NCBI GenBank assembly: GCA_907165275.2
Contig: OU015664.1
Coordinates: 9,944,001 to 10,008,000, forward strand
Length of the DNA: 64,000 nt
From: Zygaena filipendulae
Taxonomy: Eukaryota > Arthropoda > Insecta > Lepidoptera > Zygaenidae
Reading direction: 5' to 3'
Of this stretch, positions 1-11,699 are shown one piece after another; position 1 is the first letter of the stretch; the number at the start of each line of letters is the position of its first letter. The position numbers were made by a program, and so were the translations under genes. The notes below the pieces were generated by a model, which saw only the letters and a list, made by a program, of their open reading frames with translations, ran no database searches and had not been told where the DNA came from.

Positions 1-34
1 AGTTACCGCGAGTGAAACCGCAGGGGTCAGCTAG
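1..34 (+). mobile_element. Helitron-like element, 3' end only (cut by the window edge)
   Basis: TTACCGCGAGTGAAACCGC followed by CAGCTAG|T (CTAG at 31-34). Confidence 0.6.
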
Positions 35-205
35 TCACTTATAAAGTTACTAATTGATATAAATGGTTGCAATCTGGTTGTTTGGTAGAAGTTACATTGC
101 TAACTGAGATCAAATTCGGCTTTTCATATTTTATGTTTAGTAACGCTTGTCAAACGTAAGACTAGGCACTGTTGTGGTAATTAATTGAACTTTACGATTC
201 AGACT

Positions 206-447
206 TACGGCCGCACTCAGAGCCGACTTTAATGATTACTTAGTTAAGTATAGATTTTTAAAACAAAATTTCCGCAATCAGAGATGTTCAGTAAATTTAT
301 GTTGATTGGCATTTAATGAGATGTAACTTAATTAGTTAAATGCCAATTAACATTAATTTAATTAACTTGTCTGATTGCGGCAGTTTTATTTTAAAAATCT
401 ATACTTAACTAAGTAATCATTAAAGTCGACTCTGAGTGCGGCGGTTA
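206..447. mobile_element. Foldback MITE, family 1 (complete)
   Basis: Two arms of about 110 bp (206-318 and 335-447) are nearly perfect reverse complements around a 16-20 bp loop. Outer ends are TACGGCCGCACTCAGAG and its near-complement CTCTGAGTGCGGCGGTTA (TCTGAGTGCGGC exact). No coding capacity. Single-arm relatives lie at 645-758 and 40541-40673. Confidence 0.8.
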
Positions 448-644
448 GGCAATGGCAATTTAAGATTAATTATACAGCGAACAAGTTCTACACAAAACCC
501 AATTTCTTGTTAATTACAATATTTAACGCATATCAAATTACACTAGCTGATAAGTTGTAATATTGTATTTTATTTTCTTATAATATTGTATTTTCTACTG
601 AAAAGTATGAAAAACGGTTTATGTATATATTATTTAATTATGTT

Positions 645-758
645 TAGTTGAATGCCAATTAACATTAATTTAATGAACGTCTCGGATTGCGGCAGTTCTG
701 TTCATAAAACCTTTATTTAAAATTAAGTTATCATTAAAAGGACTCTGCAGAGAGCGGC
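645..758. mobile_element. Foldback MITE family 1, single arm
   Basis: Contains AATGCCAATTAACATTAATT and GATTGCGGCAGTT, as in the right arm of 206-447. It ends near AGAGCGGCCGTTA. Confidence 0.6.
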
Positions 759-838
759 CGTTAAACATATTTTTAAAAAGAAGAAGAATTAAGAGAGATT
801 CGGCGTGGCCTTTGAGAAATAATATGAAGGTATAGTAA

Positions 839-1040
839 TCCTACTAATATTATAAAAGTGTGTATAAAAGTGTGGATGTTTCGATGTTTGTTACTCAATC
901 ACGTAAAACCAGCTGAACAGATTTGGATGAAATTTGGCATGCACGTTGTCAGGGGTACAGAAGGATATAGGGTACTTTTTATCCCGGAATTCCCGCGGGA
1001 ACTCCTAAATTACCGCGGGTGAAACCGCGGGGCACAGCTA
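839..1040 (+). mobile_element. Helitron-like element, full length
   Basis: Starts TCCTACTAATATTATAAA and ends CCGCGG-GTGAAA-CCGCGG GGCACAGCTA. The two CCGCGG words form the terminal hairpin. The last base of CTAG is changed (CTAC). Confidence 0.7.
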
Positions 1041-2671
1041 CATTTCAAAATGGTACAAAACATTGGTTGGATAAAACATTGTATTTTCTACTACTGCGAA
1101 TTGTTTTTTTTTTTCACTTGAACTTAATATAACATTCGCAAGCGTCTCATGCTTTAGAGAACAATGAAATATGAAAAAAACCTACTGTATTATTGTCTCG
1201 TTGTCTGGCGAACAAAATATAGGTACATAGGTAGGTACAGAGCTCTCTACACGCGCTAGGGTTGTCACAATGGGAACACTCCGCAACGGTTTTTTGAAAC
1301 AATGCTCGACATAAAAATCTCGTGACTGAACGTTACGAAAATTGGGCGACGTGAAAATTCGACGCAGCGACAGCGCATTGAGTCATCATTCCGTGCTTAG
1401 CCCCCCGTTTGTGTACGTAGTTTTCGGGGTCATTTTTGCAGTTTTATTAAAAAAGCGAGAGTCACAGAGTTAAGAATCTGACAACGGGGACTGCGTGGTA
1501 GGTAATATAATTTTGATTAGCGAATCATCATCTGTTTCAGAGCGGAATCTCGCCTTCCATGCAGATCCACTGATAGTTCTTAAGTTTTTTGATGTAGATA
1601 ACAAAACAGAAATAAGTAAATATATAACAGGAAAATATATAGATATATATATATATATACAACGTGTTAATGAATTAACTGAAAACCTGATACACCCCAT
1701 TTAAAAAAAATAAACAATAATATGATGAAAGTGTATTTTATGTTGAAAAAATTTATACTTTAAAAGTTATTCAACATTAGTTTGGAGGTGACCTATCTAC
1801 GAAATTTCAAGCACTACGCCTGCGCCTGCCGGTTCAAATTTTTTTGCTGCGGGCGGCGTACGCGCCCAATATTGTATTATAAATAATTTAGACATGGGCT
1901 AGTAAAAATGAAAAATATAACCTATATTAAAACATAATGCGATCGATTCGCTAGTTGATTCTGAGCAAACTACTTTCTAGTTTTCGGTTAATTCATTTAC
2001 ACGTTGTATATACATATACATATATATATGTTACGTTTTCGGTGCGTTTCTGTACTATTTATCCAATTACGATGAAACTTTGTCGAATTGAAAGGTGCAA
2101 TAATACGACACATTACAATATTAACTAATTTATCAACTGCCTTGTATGCACAGGGCTAACAGGATTTTAGTAAAATTTTGCACACGATAAAATATGTTCT
2201 AAATTAACACATGATATTTATTATTCGAGAGTTCCCGAGGAAATGACGTAATTCACCGGAGCATTTTATTATTGTTATATTTAATTATTCTAGCAACATC
2301 AGTAGCTCTACATTTCGCCACATCTGTAATCTGTGAGCTCTGCGGTGTGAATAGTGGTCCATACTGGCAGCGCCAGCCTTCGCGCCATGTTAAAAATTTT
2401 ACGCATTTGCATACCCACTTTAATTAAAAACTTTTTAATTATATTAAACTTCAACATACATTAATGCATACAGATCGTTATGGGTAGAAACGTGAGTGCT
2501 CTCCAGTTGTACCAGCCTCCAAAGGTTCTTACGAGAGTTCAAAAATCCGTAAATTAGACTAAAATACTTCAAGTACCATACCCATCGATTATATAAAAAA
2601 AACTAAATAATGACGTTGTCCTTTCACATGATTCAATTGACTCTAGACTCTATATATTACTAAACATTTAC
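1041..2671. other. No gene recognised
   Basis: AT-rich DNA. The overlapping frames at 1470-1704 on both strands are short, low-complexity at one end (ATAT run) and match nothing I know. Confidence 0.4.
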
Positions 2672-2760
2672 ATCGTTGGTGGAGTTGTTATTGAACCTGA
2701 ATGTTACACCAGGGGTCACGGGTTCGATCCTCGCATGTATTTATAACAAAAAAAAAAACA
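2672..2760 (+). mobile_element. tRNA-derived SINE fragment
   Basis: GTTGGTGGAGTTGTTATTGA followed by a B-box GGTTCGATCC (2721-2730) and an A-rich tail (A11). Head and tail are close together, so the body is short or deleted. Confidence 0.5.
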
Positions 2761-2843
2761 ATCAAACAAATAAACTCACATTGGCATTTATAATTAGTAA
2801 GGATTTTACGACGGATTAAAGTATTTTTAAAATTTATATACTA

Positions 2844-3149
2844 CTAGCTGTGCCCCGCGGTTTCACCCGCGTGAGTTTCAGAATTCTCGTAGTAAGTCCA
2901 TAGTAGCCTAATTTACTCCTTATAACATCAGTTAATTAACAGTGAAAGTCTCGTTAAAATCGGTGTAACTACTTCGAAGATTCACCCGCGTGATTATTGG
3001 AATTCCCGCAGGAACTCCAAATTCTTTTCTTCTTCTCGTTACCATAAAAAACACAATAAAAATAATTAACGAAATTGGTCGACCAGCCGTTCGCGCCTGA
3101 TGACTGAACAAGGGAAATAGGGATTCATTTTTATAAGTACAGATTTATA
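2844..3149 (-). mobile_element. Helitron-like element, subtype B
   Basis: Begins CTAGCTGTGCCCCGCGG-TTTCACCCGCG. The far end is the subtype B start (GAATCCCTATTTCCCTTG in reverse). Confidence 0.65.
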
Positions 3150-3783
3150 TGCTAACATGGATTATTTCGGGTTTCACCCGGACGAATTTAAGGATATCCT
3201 GGAGAACTCTATCTTCAGCCAGGATAAAAGTGTTTTGCAGCGACAATCGTTAAAAAAAAACTTATTTTTACTTTCATTTTTCTATTAATAATGTTAGATA
3301 TTTGCCATTCTTTGCGGTTACACCTGCACGCATTCCACCTTTTTCACTCCATTAGGGGTTGAACTTTCAATCACCCCTTTTCAATTCTAGGTACTTTACG
3401 AAAGGAAGCTTGAATTTCAAATTTCTAAAGCAAACGGTTTGGGCTGTTACCTGATCGCCGCGCCGACCAGTCAATCAATCATTTAGTTTCTCCTTTTATG
3501 TACCCTGCGGATTCTTCGCAATCGCATTATATTGAGAGTTTCCGCGAGAACTCCATGGAATTCGTTCTTAGCTGACGTTTCTTACTTATAAACTCTCTAC
3601 TTACCGCTGCTTTAAAGGTCAGGTAGTTTTTAAGATTTCTCGTTTATTTAGGTAGTAGGGAAGTGACCTTTCGCTTATAGAATAGCATAGAAAAACATAT
3701 ATTTCTGCGCAATACACAAGAATAATAGACAAACAATAAAGATATTGATAAGAAACATTTGGGTTTTAAATAATATTGGTACA

Positions 3784-4269
3784 CTAGCTGTTCTCCGCGG
3801 CTTCACCCGCGTTAAATTCAGAGTTTCCGCGGGAATAGGGATGTGGACTACTTTTGAAAATCTAAATTCTAATTAGTCCGTCAGTTAGAAAATAAAAAAA
3901 ACATTAGACACGTATTTTTTGCTTTTTCAAATAAATTAAAATATACAGAGATAAAGCGCATTAAAGTTCAGGGTGAGGGGGTCGTGACGTCACTAACCGT
4001 TAAAACCGCCGTACAAACTGTCAGAATGGTGACGTCACGCGAAATTTCAACTCAATATATCGCCGTTATTTTTTGATTACGTAAAAAAAGAAAAAATACG
4101 TGTCCAATATTTTTTAATAATCTACAAGACGGACTAAAAAATAAAAATTAGTCAACATGCCCATTCCATGAGGAATTCCAAAGTTTTTGATGATCGGTTG
4201 AGTATACCTAGTTGGGAAAGCGTACCAAGCAAACAAACAAATTTACATTCACATTTATAACAGTAAGGA
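3784..4269 (-). mobile_element. Helitron-like element split by a CRE-bearing MITE
   Basis: Left part 3784-3835 (CTAGCTGTTCTCCGCGG..GGGAAT), right part 4169-4269 (GAGGAATTCCAAAG..TTTATAACAGTAAGGA). The insert is the MITE at 3836-4168. Confidence 0.7.
3836..4168 (+). mobile_element. CRE-bearing MITE, copy 1 (nested in a Helitron)
   Basis: The left end GATGTGGACTA..TTAGTCCGTC and right end GACGGACTAAA..TTAGTCAACATGCCC are imperfect long inverted repeats (about 100 bp, continuing into ACACGTATTTTTT). Two palindromes GTGACGTCAC lie inside (3984-3993 and 4029-4038). Helitron sequence resumes on both sides, so this element inserted later. Confidence 0.75.
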
Positions 4270-4868
4270 TTACAACATTTATTTTATCTTCGTTTAAGTT
4301 TTTTGTACTCCTATCGTTGGTTCATCTAAAGAAAGAGAGAAACATATACCAACGTACATTTCTTCGCTTTAGTCTGAAATCCCGGGCGGACATGTGAAGT
4401 TGTTTCTGAACAAACTTCGGCGGTGTGAGCGGCTTGGGCGTCATGTAACACCCAGGCAAATGACGTGTTACAAACACATTGCGAAGCATTGTCTTCGTCA
4501 CAAAGAGAATGCAGGACATACAGATTGGTAGATGCTCCTTATGATTTCACCAGAGCGAATTTCATGATACCACCATAACTGTAACTGTTAAAATTCTTAT
4601 TTTCTTATTCCAAGACTAGAAAAGTAGCTAGCCCAGTAGATTTTATCCTAATGAATTACGGGAATCTCTTGCAAACTCTTGGATCCGAAAAAAAAATTCT
4701 TAAGTTAGAGTAACTCGGCTACTCATGCTTGCTACATGTTACTAAAAAGTACAAATCCTTTTTTTAATTTTAATGGAAAATGTGAGGTAATTTTGCATAC
4801 ATCGTCAGAGCTTTGCATATTTTGTCAGAGTTGCCAAAAGACCAAGAATAGATAGTACTTTTGTACCA

Positions 4869-4915
4869 GAATTCTCGCTTGAACTCTGAAATTTACGGGG
4901 ATAAAACCACGGGAA
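4869..4915 (+). mobile_element. Helitron-like 3' fragment, degenerate
   Basis: AGAATTCTCGCTTGAACTCT and GGGGATAAAACCACGGGAAT match the 3' block with several changes. Confidence 0.35.
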
Positions 4916-5039
4916 TAGTTAAAAAATAATAACACCAATAAAGAACAAAAAAAAAATATAAATCAAAATTTGGGTTTACGCTGTTGAGTGATGTTTAAAC
5001 TATATGGTTTTTCTTTTATCCATATAAAATGCTTTGTAG

Positions 5040-5214
5040 ACCGCAGAGACCTGAAACTTGGAGGGTGTGTTCTTTGTACGACGTAAGGATCCGATAAGAG
5101 TGGAATTTCTGAAATGTTACTCCTAAGGGAGTAAAAGAGGGGGGCAAAGTTTGTATGGAACAATTCCGCGGGAACTCCGAAATTATCGCGGGTGAAACCA
5201 CGTGGGACAGCTAG
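5040..5214 (+). mobile_element. Helitron-like element, subtype G
   Basis: GAGACCTGAAACTTGGAGGG and TGTTCTTTGTACGACGT, then the usual 3' end with CTAG at 5211-5214. Shares its 5' half with 8890-9061. Confidence 0.6.
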
Positions 5215-5918
5215 TCAGTAATAAAAAGGAAAGGGACGTTGAATGACCGTGAATATTTTATTCGTCAAAAAAACACTCTTTTTCAATAGGTCCGTCTTAG
5301 ATACTGTATCGTCTGTTACTTTTTGAAAACAGTTAACTATCCAATTGGATTTCAATGCGACAACAACAAAGGACCTGCACTAAATTCGTATATTGGTGCA
5401 TATACCTACCTACCTATGTGTCCGCCAGATATCTTTTGTTGGACGAAACAATACAAAAATATGTATAAGCACCAGGGGCCCATAGAGAATACCTGCCGAG
5501 TGGTACAAACAAAATGTCGTTCTGAAACAATTTGTCGCAACCCCCAAGGAGTTTAGACTCAACCGTTTGTATAATGCCTTTACTTTTATCCATTTACCAA
5601 ATACATACGAGCAAGTGTAATATAATATACTTAGGTATATAACATGTTTTAGCCCAATAGCACATATTTGATTAAAGCAGGTCACTCAATAAGACCTGAG
5701 GCTAACTTTATAGAAATAGCGACAGTAAAACCACTGTAACTTGCGCATTGTTCCGAATTTTTTAACAATATTTGTGTGTTTTTTTTATAATAAATTATGA
5801 GTGGGTAATAAAACTTTTTGTTCATAATCTATACTAAGTAATCCTTTACTAATATAAATGCGAAAGTATGTTTTTAGAACGAAGTTCTTTATCGCACGGT
5901 ACGGATAGGAGTAAAACA

Positions 5919-7048
5919 CATTGTCCTTCACGTCATACGGCTGCTCCACCGAAAAACAGAACAACTGTCATTTTTTTCGAAATGAGTTTTTTTGTATTTT
6001 TGCCTCTTTCACCCATAACGGACACAACGGACTAAGTTCAATATGGAAAAAAAAACTTCGTTCTAATCAAGTGTTCCACGACACTCACACATTATTTGGT
6101 TTTTCACACGCCTTTGTTTTTAATTAAAAAAAAAACGTTTTGGTAAAACAACTTAAATACGTATCGTTAAAAAATAATAATGATGGATCGGTACCTTTCC
6201 CGTTTCTGAAAAATATTGAAAAAAAGCCTACTAATATAATCACATACCTAATCAATACCTAATTTGCCAATTTGATTCGATTATTTTTTATTTTATTTTT
6301 TGTTCAATTGATTTGTGTAATATAATTTGATTTGGACGTTAAACAAATTTTTCTCAAGTCATATAGAAATTGTTCAAAATATCATATATATAAGAATATT
6401 GTTTGTACGCCTCATTGGCAGAATGCAGATGTGCAAATCTAACATTAACGCCTTATTATTTGCTGTATTCACAAACTTAAATAAATAAATAAATAAATAA
6501 ATAAACAACAATATTATCAAATTGATAAAAAAATGCCTTACTTGACCAAGAACGCGTTATTTGTATACTTACGTAAAATTTATATTAGTACAATATATAG
6601 GTAAATATCTAACCCGCATCTCCGCCATCGTTAACTAAGCAAACATGACGTTTTAGGTGTGTTCTACTAATTAAGCATGTCTTAAATTAATTATCGAATG
6701 AAACTTGTTAACATTAAGGCAACCCTGCACTAAACTACACATAAAGGGAACTTCTCACACATTTAAAATTGTTCGCAGAATTTTCCTTGATATAGAAAAC
6801 GATAACTTTGAACGAATTTTTATAGCTACCTATTAAGAATTTAAATAAATTTTCTTTTAATTCTTCCTTTTTAATTTTGCAATTATAAATGAAAACAAAT
6901 ATCAAAAAATGCGTGAGTGTCGTCGAGCACTTGTTATGTACGTTATATGTGTGAAAAGAGGCAAAAACACAAAAAAACTCATTTCTAAAAAAAAATACAG
7001 TTGCTTTGTTTTTCCGTAGAGCAGCCGTATGAAGCCGTGATGGAAAAT
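5919..7048. mobile_element. Long foldback element inserted in a Helitron
   Basis: The left arm (about 5919-6110) and right arm (about 6898-7048) are inverted copies. Both, read inward, carry TCATACGGCTGCTC, GAAATGAGTTTTTTTGT, TTTTTGCCTCTTT and CGACACTCAC in order. The middle about 0.8 kb is AT-rich, without an ORF of note, and includes an (AAAT)n run. Helitron sequence lies immediately outside both ends (5842-5880 and 7049-7187). Confidence 0.65.
6478..6510. repeat. (AAAT)n microsatellite
   Basis: About seven AAAT units inside the spacer of the foldback element 5919-7048. Confidence 0.8.
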
Positions 7049-7779
7049 AAATTCGTTTGTTACGCTTTTAGCCATTTACTACTCAACCGATCATCTTAAA
7101 ATTTCGCAAACATTTTGTCAGTTTTCATTCCGGAATTCGCGCGCGAACTCCAAAATTAACGTGGGTGAAACCGCAGGGAACAGGTAGCAAAAAAATAAGC
7201 AATGTGTGACCAGTACGTAATGCCCTTAATACCCTAAAATATTCTTGCGCAGTTAATAGTGCTCATGTAATATCATCACAGGGCAGAATTTCGTCCCTTA
7301 AAATAGGGAGAAAATTAGGCGATTTACATGCGAGCCCATCACGGCAGCGCCAGGAGGGTTCTATTATTTTTATGATAATGTTGATGTTCATTTATTTTTT
7401 TTACGACCCTTTTTCTCATAGGTGGCAAAACTTTTTGATGACAATCGTTTACCTGTTATGATTAAGCGATTCCCACGTATAAAGCCTTTGTACTGTGGCG
7501 GTTTATGGCCACTATTAGGGTGTATTCCTGTTTCCTTTTTTATATATTGTATGTTTTTTTATTCTAACGCGCTCTGATTGCGTTCCCCCCTTTTTTGTCG
7601 TGTGGTGGAGAATTATGTTAATCTCGCAAAAAATTCTTATTTTCTTTTGCGGTTAGTTTTCAATTGATATTATGATATTTGTATTAGGTCAGTAAATTAT
7701 TGTTTAAAACCTCATTTGATTATTCGAAAATTTATTGTGAAGTCAACTAAGCAGATTAAAAGTAAAATTAAATAATAAT

Positions 7780-7838
7780 TGCGTGATTGAGTAACAAACA
7801 TCCAAACATCCACACTTTCACATTTATAATACATAGGA
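7780..7838 (-). mobile_element. Helitron-like 5'-end fragment
   Basis: GTGATTGAGTAACAAACATC, CACACTTTCACATTTATAAT, ATAGGA. Confidence 0.5.
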
Positions 7839-8383
7839 TATATTAAATTTAAAATACGATTTTCATTCTTTCTTTTGTGAGTCATCGTACAACTTATTAA
7901 TTAATTGTCTTTATGGTTCGGAGACCAAAACATTATTTTTTTTCTTTGAACTTGCCAAATTATATTAAAACCAAATAAACTAAATCAATTCAAAATATTG
8001 AATCAAATCTATCTTTACATTTGACTAATAACGGAAGTCAATAAAGTTTGTGCAAACAAAAGAAATTTGTAAATGGATTTTTAGAAATACTTTCAATGTA
8101 TCATTTGAAAAGTTTCAAGACTCATTTATTGAAATCATGGTTACATAAAAAGTTTTGATAGTTTATTTGAAGAATTACCAAGTAAAAAATTACCAAACAC
8201 TAGAAAATCTAACTTGTAAAGTCACAGTAGTTATGCTGATATTTTGCTGATCTAGCGTATTCTAAAAATTTTTTAATCTATTGGTAGTTACTAGTTTTAA
8301 TATTTTTTTTTGTGTCAAAAGAAAATATTTTACAGCCCCTAAACCAGGAGTGTTACTGCATTCTTGTCTGAAAAAAACATTGC

Positions 8384-8622
8384 TGTTTTGCCTTGGCAGG
8401 GAATTCACCAGACATGAAGCCCATAGAAAACAAGCCCATAAAAATCACTAAATGGGTCATTGCAAAAGAAGTGATCACCAACAAGTATACCAGTTGATTG
8501 AAACTCTCAACAAAGAGTGGCAACAGAACTCTGCACTGCAAGAAAATGCTTTAACATGTATAAAGAGCATCCTTGCAGGTTAAGAAGCTCTTTTTGTAGC
8601 AATGGGTGGCATCACAAAATAT
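8384..8622 (+). pseudogene. Tc1/mariner-type DDE transposase, C-terminal remnant
   Basis: The plus strand reads LPWQGNSPDMKPIEN, the SPDxxPIEN motif around the third catalytic acidic residue of Tc1/mariner transposases. After a frameshift come ITNK, then QLIETLNKEWQQ, ALTCIKSILAG, an in-frame stop, and MGGITKY followed by a terminal stop. Order and spacing match the C-terminus of Tc1-like transposases. At least one frameshift and one internal stop make it dead. The N-terminal DNA-binding domain and the first two catalytic residues are not visible upstream. Confidence 0.8.
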
Positions 8623-8889
8623 TGATTAAAATTTTACAAAATTTTTGTTTTACCACTATTACTTATATTTTAAAGAATAAATCGTTTTCTCTATACTTTT
8701 CGTTGTTTTTATGATCCTTATAGAATATACATAAAAATAAATTGTCAAAAAACATCTAGGACAAATCATTTTTTCGAGTAGTCACGTTAAATTGGAAAAT
8801 GCAAAAATCCGAGTTCTGTCCCTAATATGTAAAATGGCCACCGATGGTAAAATTCTTTGTCCTGAATGACTGAAGGATCAACGTACAGC

Positions 8890-9061
8890 CTAAACCGCTG
8901 ATCCTAGAGACCTGAAACTTGGAGGGTGTGTTCTTTGTATGACGTGGGCATCCGGTAAGAAAGGATTTTTGAAAATTCAACCTCTAAGGGGATGAAAAGG
9001 GGTTGCGAAGTTTGTATGGAACTGCGAAATTATTACGGGTGAAACCGCGCGGGACAGCTAG
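8890..9061 (+). mobile_element. Helitron-like element, subtype G
   Basis: GAGACCTGAAACTTGGAGGG, later GGGTGAAACCGCGCGGGAC, with CTAG at 9058-9061. It starts about 270 bp right of the Tc1 remnant. Confidence 0.6.
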
Positions 9062-9240
9062 TAGATTTAAGAATATAAGAGATTTTGCTAATTATTATTA
9101 TGCAGGTAGCTCGTGTGTGGTAGGTATACCTGCAGTTTGTCAAAAAAGAACTTACCGGAATTATTTTTTTTAAATTGGTTTCTTCAATGTTCATTGTCAT
9201 ACGTATACTGTTTCAATAGGAAAAAAAGTTTAATTGAAAG

Positions 9241-9574
9241 GGAATAGGGATGTGGACTACTTTTGAAAATCAAAATTCTAATTAGTCCGTCAGTTAGAAA
9301 ATAAAAAAACAATACACACGTATTTTTTGCTTTTTCAAATAAATTAAAATATACAGAGATAAAGCGCATTAAAGTTTAGGGTGAGGGGGTCGTGACGTCA
9401 CTAACCGCTAAAACCGCCATACAAACTGTCAGAATAGTGACGTCACGCGAAATTTCAACTCAATATATCGCCGTTATTTTTTGATTACGTAAAAAAAGAA
9501 AAAATACGTGTCCAATATTTTTTAATAATCTACAAGGCGGACTAAAAAATAAAAATTAGTCAACAAGCCCATTG
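9241..9574 (+). mobile_element. CRE-bearing MITE, copy 2
   Basis: Very similar along its length to 3836-4168, with both TGACGTCA sites and both ends (GATGTGGACTACTTTTGAAA on the left, TTAGTCAACAAGCCC on the right). Confidence 0.75.
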
Positions 9575-10056
9575 TCCCGATCCTATTTTGAGACCAGTAT
9601 ATTCTAGGTATCTAAATAAAAACAGTTACAGATATTTATTTGACTCAAATAATGTCTACATTTACATGGGTTCAAACATACAAACACCAAGCGATTCAGT
9701 AATTAAAAGTTCTACCATAACGCCAGACATAATTAGGCAGCTCGCATACAGAATTATTATCAACTTTCTCACTCATTTGAATTTGCGTGATTAGAATTTT
9801 GATTTTAATTTCATTATTATCAAATTTTGATAAAACGTGTTGGACTGTAATATAATTATTAAAATTATGAGATTGCGCGCTTCCACGCCGGTGCGGTGTG
9901 AGGGTGTCGATCCACAGGAGCTACATTGCCAGAAGGTGCTTAGGTACATTTAACATTAAGGGTGTAAGTAAAACAAGGGACACGCTGAAGGAGGGTATTA
10001 GGTATTTCGATTATCGCCCTAAATATTAAAACGAAAGTTATCAATCTATACTAATA

Positions 10057-10286
10057 CTAGCTGTCCCGCGCGATTTCATCCACGGTAATTTCGGAGTTCC
10101 CGCGGAGGTTGTGGTAAAAAATTACTCTATGTCCTTCAGTTCCCGCGGGAATTCCGGGATAAAAACTATCCTATCTTTTAAGTTGGACCATATTATGAAT
10201 GGTTGCAAAATTTTATCAAAATCCGTTCAGTAGTTTCGGAGTCCATCGCGGATAAACAACGTGACACGTGATTTATATATATTAGA
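10057..10286 (-). mobile_element. Helitron-like element, subtype C
   Basis: CTAGCTGTCCCGCGCGATTT at the left and AACGTGACACGTGATTTATA-TATATTAGA at the right. The 5' end is shared with 38976-39216 and 59354-59547. Confidence 0.65.
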
Positions 10287-10488
10287 TTATAAAGAGGAAA
10301 GATTTGATTTTTTTTTGTTTGTTTGTTTGTTACGATTTAACTCAAAAACTGCTGGATCGATTTCAAAAATTCTTTCGCCATTAGAATACTTTTTTCTATC
10401 CCTGAGTAACATAGACTATATTGTAATACGGAATTCCCGCGGAAACTCTGAAATCACCGCGGGTGAGACTGCGGGGAACTGCTATTAT
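10287..10488 (+). mobile_element. Helitron-like element, subtype E, tail-to-tail with the previous copy
   Basis: TTATAAAGAGGAAAGATTTG to CACCGCGGGTGAGACTGCGG-GGAACTGCTA. The 3' CTAG is altered. Two adjoining elements share the junction at 10286. Confidence 0.6.
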
Positions 10489-10536
10489 ACTATGGTATCC
10501 ACATAAAGTTTTGGAACGGAGCTCACATATTACGGT

Positions 10537-10659
10537 GCAATCTCCTTTTGCATGCTACACGTTTTCAAGGGTACAGAGAAGGACAAAGGGTACTTTTTGT
10601 TCTGGAATTTCCGCGGGAACTCCGAAATTGACGCGGGTGAAACCGCGGGGAACAGCTAG
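10537..10659 (+). mobile_element. Helitron-like element, 5'-truncated
   Basis: AAGGGTACAGAGAAGGACAA, GGGTGAAACCGCGGGGAAC, CTAG at 10656-10659. Confidence 0.6.
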
Positions 10660-10785
10660 TTCTTAATAGTATAAATGCGAAATGTTACGCTTTTTTCGCC
10701 TTAAAGGCTTGACCTATCATCGTGGAATTTTGCATACAATTTGTCAGGGTTACCTAAAAGGAGATAGGGTGGTTTTGTTTCGGTA
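10660..10785 (+). mobile_element. Helitron-like element, 3'-truncated, in tandem with the previous copy
   Basis: TATAAATGCGAAATGTTACG, GACCTATCATCGTGGAATTT, then the sequence departs after AAAAGGAGATAGGGT. Confidence 0.5.
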
Positions 10786-11037
10786 AATAAAAGACGTTGA
10801 AAGAGAAAATATTTGATCGATAACTTTGTTCAATTAATTTCCATAAGGTCATTGAGGTAAAAAAATTTAGAAAGTTAGTGCTGGATGCAGCTGCAGATGA
10901 ATACGACATGGCTGCATAGTGCCTAGAACAGCAACGGTTCAAAAATAAAATGTACAATTTGTGGGCAGTGACGAGTCGACTGGCATTCCCTCGTGACATT
11001 GGTGTAGTGTACAGTCTGCATTCAAAATATATAATAA

Positions 11038-11182
11038 CTAGCTAAAGTCCTTCTCTGTACCCCTGACAACGTGCATGCAAAAGTTCATGATGATCGGTAA
11101 AGCCTTTAAGGCGTGAAAGTGCAACAAAAAACAAATAAACAAACAAACAAACTCACTTTCGCATTTATAATATTAGTAAGGA
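11038..11182 (-). mobile_element. Helitron-like element with internal deletion at its 3' half
   Basis: CTAGCTAAAGTCCTTCTCTG: the terminal hairpin region is missing, yet the CTAG end and the 5' end (TTTATAATATTAGTAAGGA) are present. Confidence 0.6.
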
Positions 11183-11489
11183 TTAACAGAAAATTGTCTT
11201 AATATAACAATATTAAAGTTAAACATTTGTCAAAAGTAACTACATATTTTTGAGCACCATTAGCATCAGAAATATCTATGTAATCACTTTTGACAATCGT
11301 TGAGTCTCATTGCAAGAATAACAAAGTTAAAAGTATACTATAGTCAAAAGTAACTACCTACCTTAACTTCATATTTATCAGCTTCATTAACATCTATAGG
11401 TACACATAAATAAAATTGAAGTGACTGTTTGTAATCCCAAATTAATATCTACTTACTAAATGCATATGCAAGTATCTATATCCGATACT

Positions 11490-11688
11490 TACATTTTTTT
11501 TTTTTTTCTGCTCTGTCTGTCGGTTTGTTCCGGCTAATCTCTGAAATAACTGGACCGATTTGAACGGGACTTTCACTGGCAAATAGCTGATGTTATAAGG
11601 ATTAACTTGGACTACTTTTATTTTAGAAAAATATAGTTCCTGCGGGAATTCCAAAACTCACGCGGGTGAAACCGCGTGACACAGCTAG
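11490..11688 (+). mobile_element. Helitron-like element
   Basis: GACTTTCACTGGCAAATAGC and TGATGTTATAAGGATTAACT, then ACGCGGGTGAAACCGCGTG-ACACAG and CTAG at 11685-11688. Confidence 0.6.
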
Positions 11689-11699
11689 TCAGAAATATG

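Larger units (their letters stand above)
5842..7187 (+). mobile_element. Helitron-like element split by a foldback element
   Basis: The 5' part TCCTTTACTAATATAAATGC is at 5842. The 3' part (GTTTGTTACGCTTTTAGCC.. to GGTGAAACCGCAGGGAAC) is at 7049-7187. The 1.1-kb insert is described separately. Confidence 0.6.

Noticed and set aside
5410..5685. Minus-strand 91-codon frame and plus-strand 77-codon frame overlapping it
   Set aside because: No start context, no domain, and mutually overlapping. Composition follows the surrounding DNA.
5655..5700. Relationship between TCACTCAATAAGACCTGAGG here and TCATTCAATAAGTCCTGAGT at 60078
   Set aside because: About 20 similar bases only. It might be an old mariner-derived end, but no inverted partner was found at either place.
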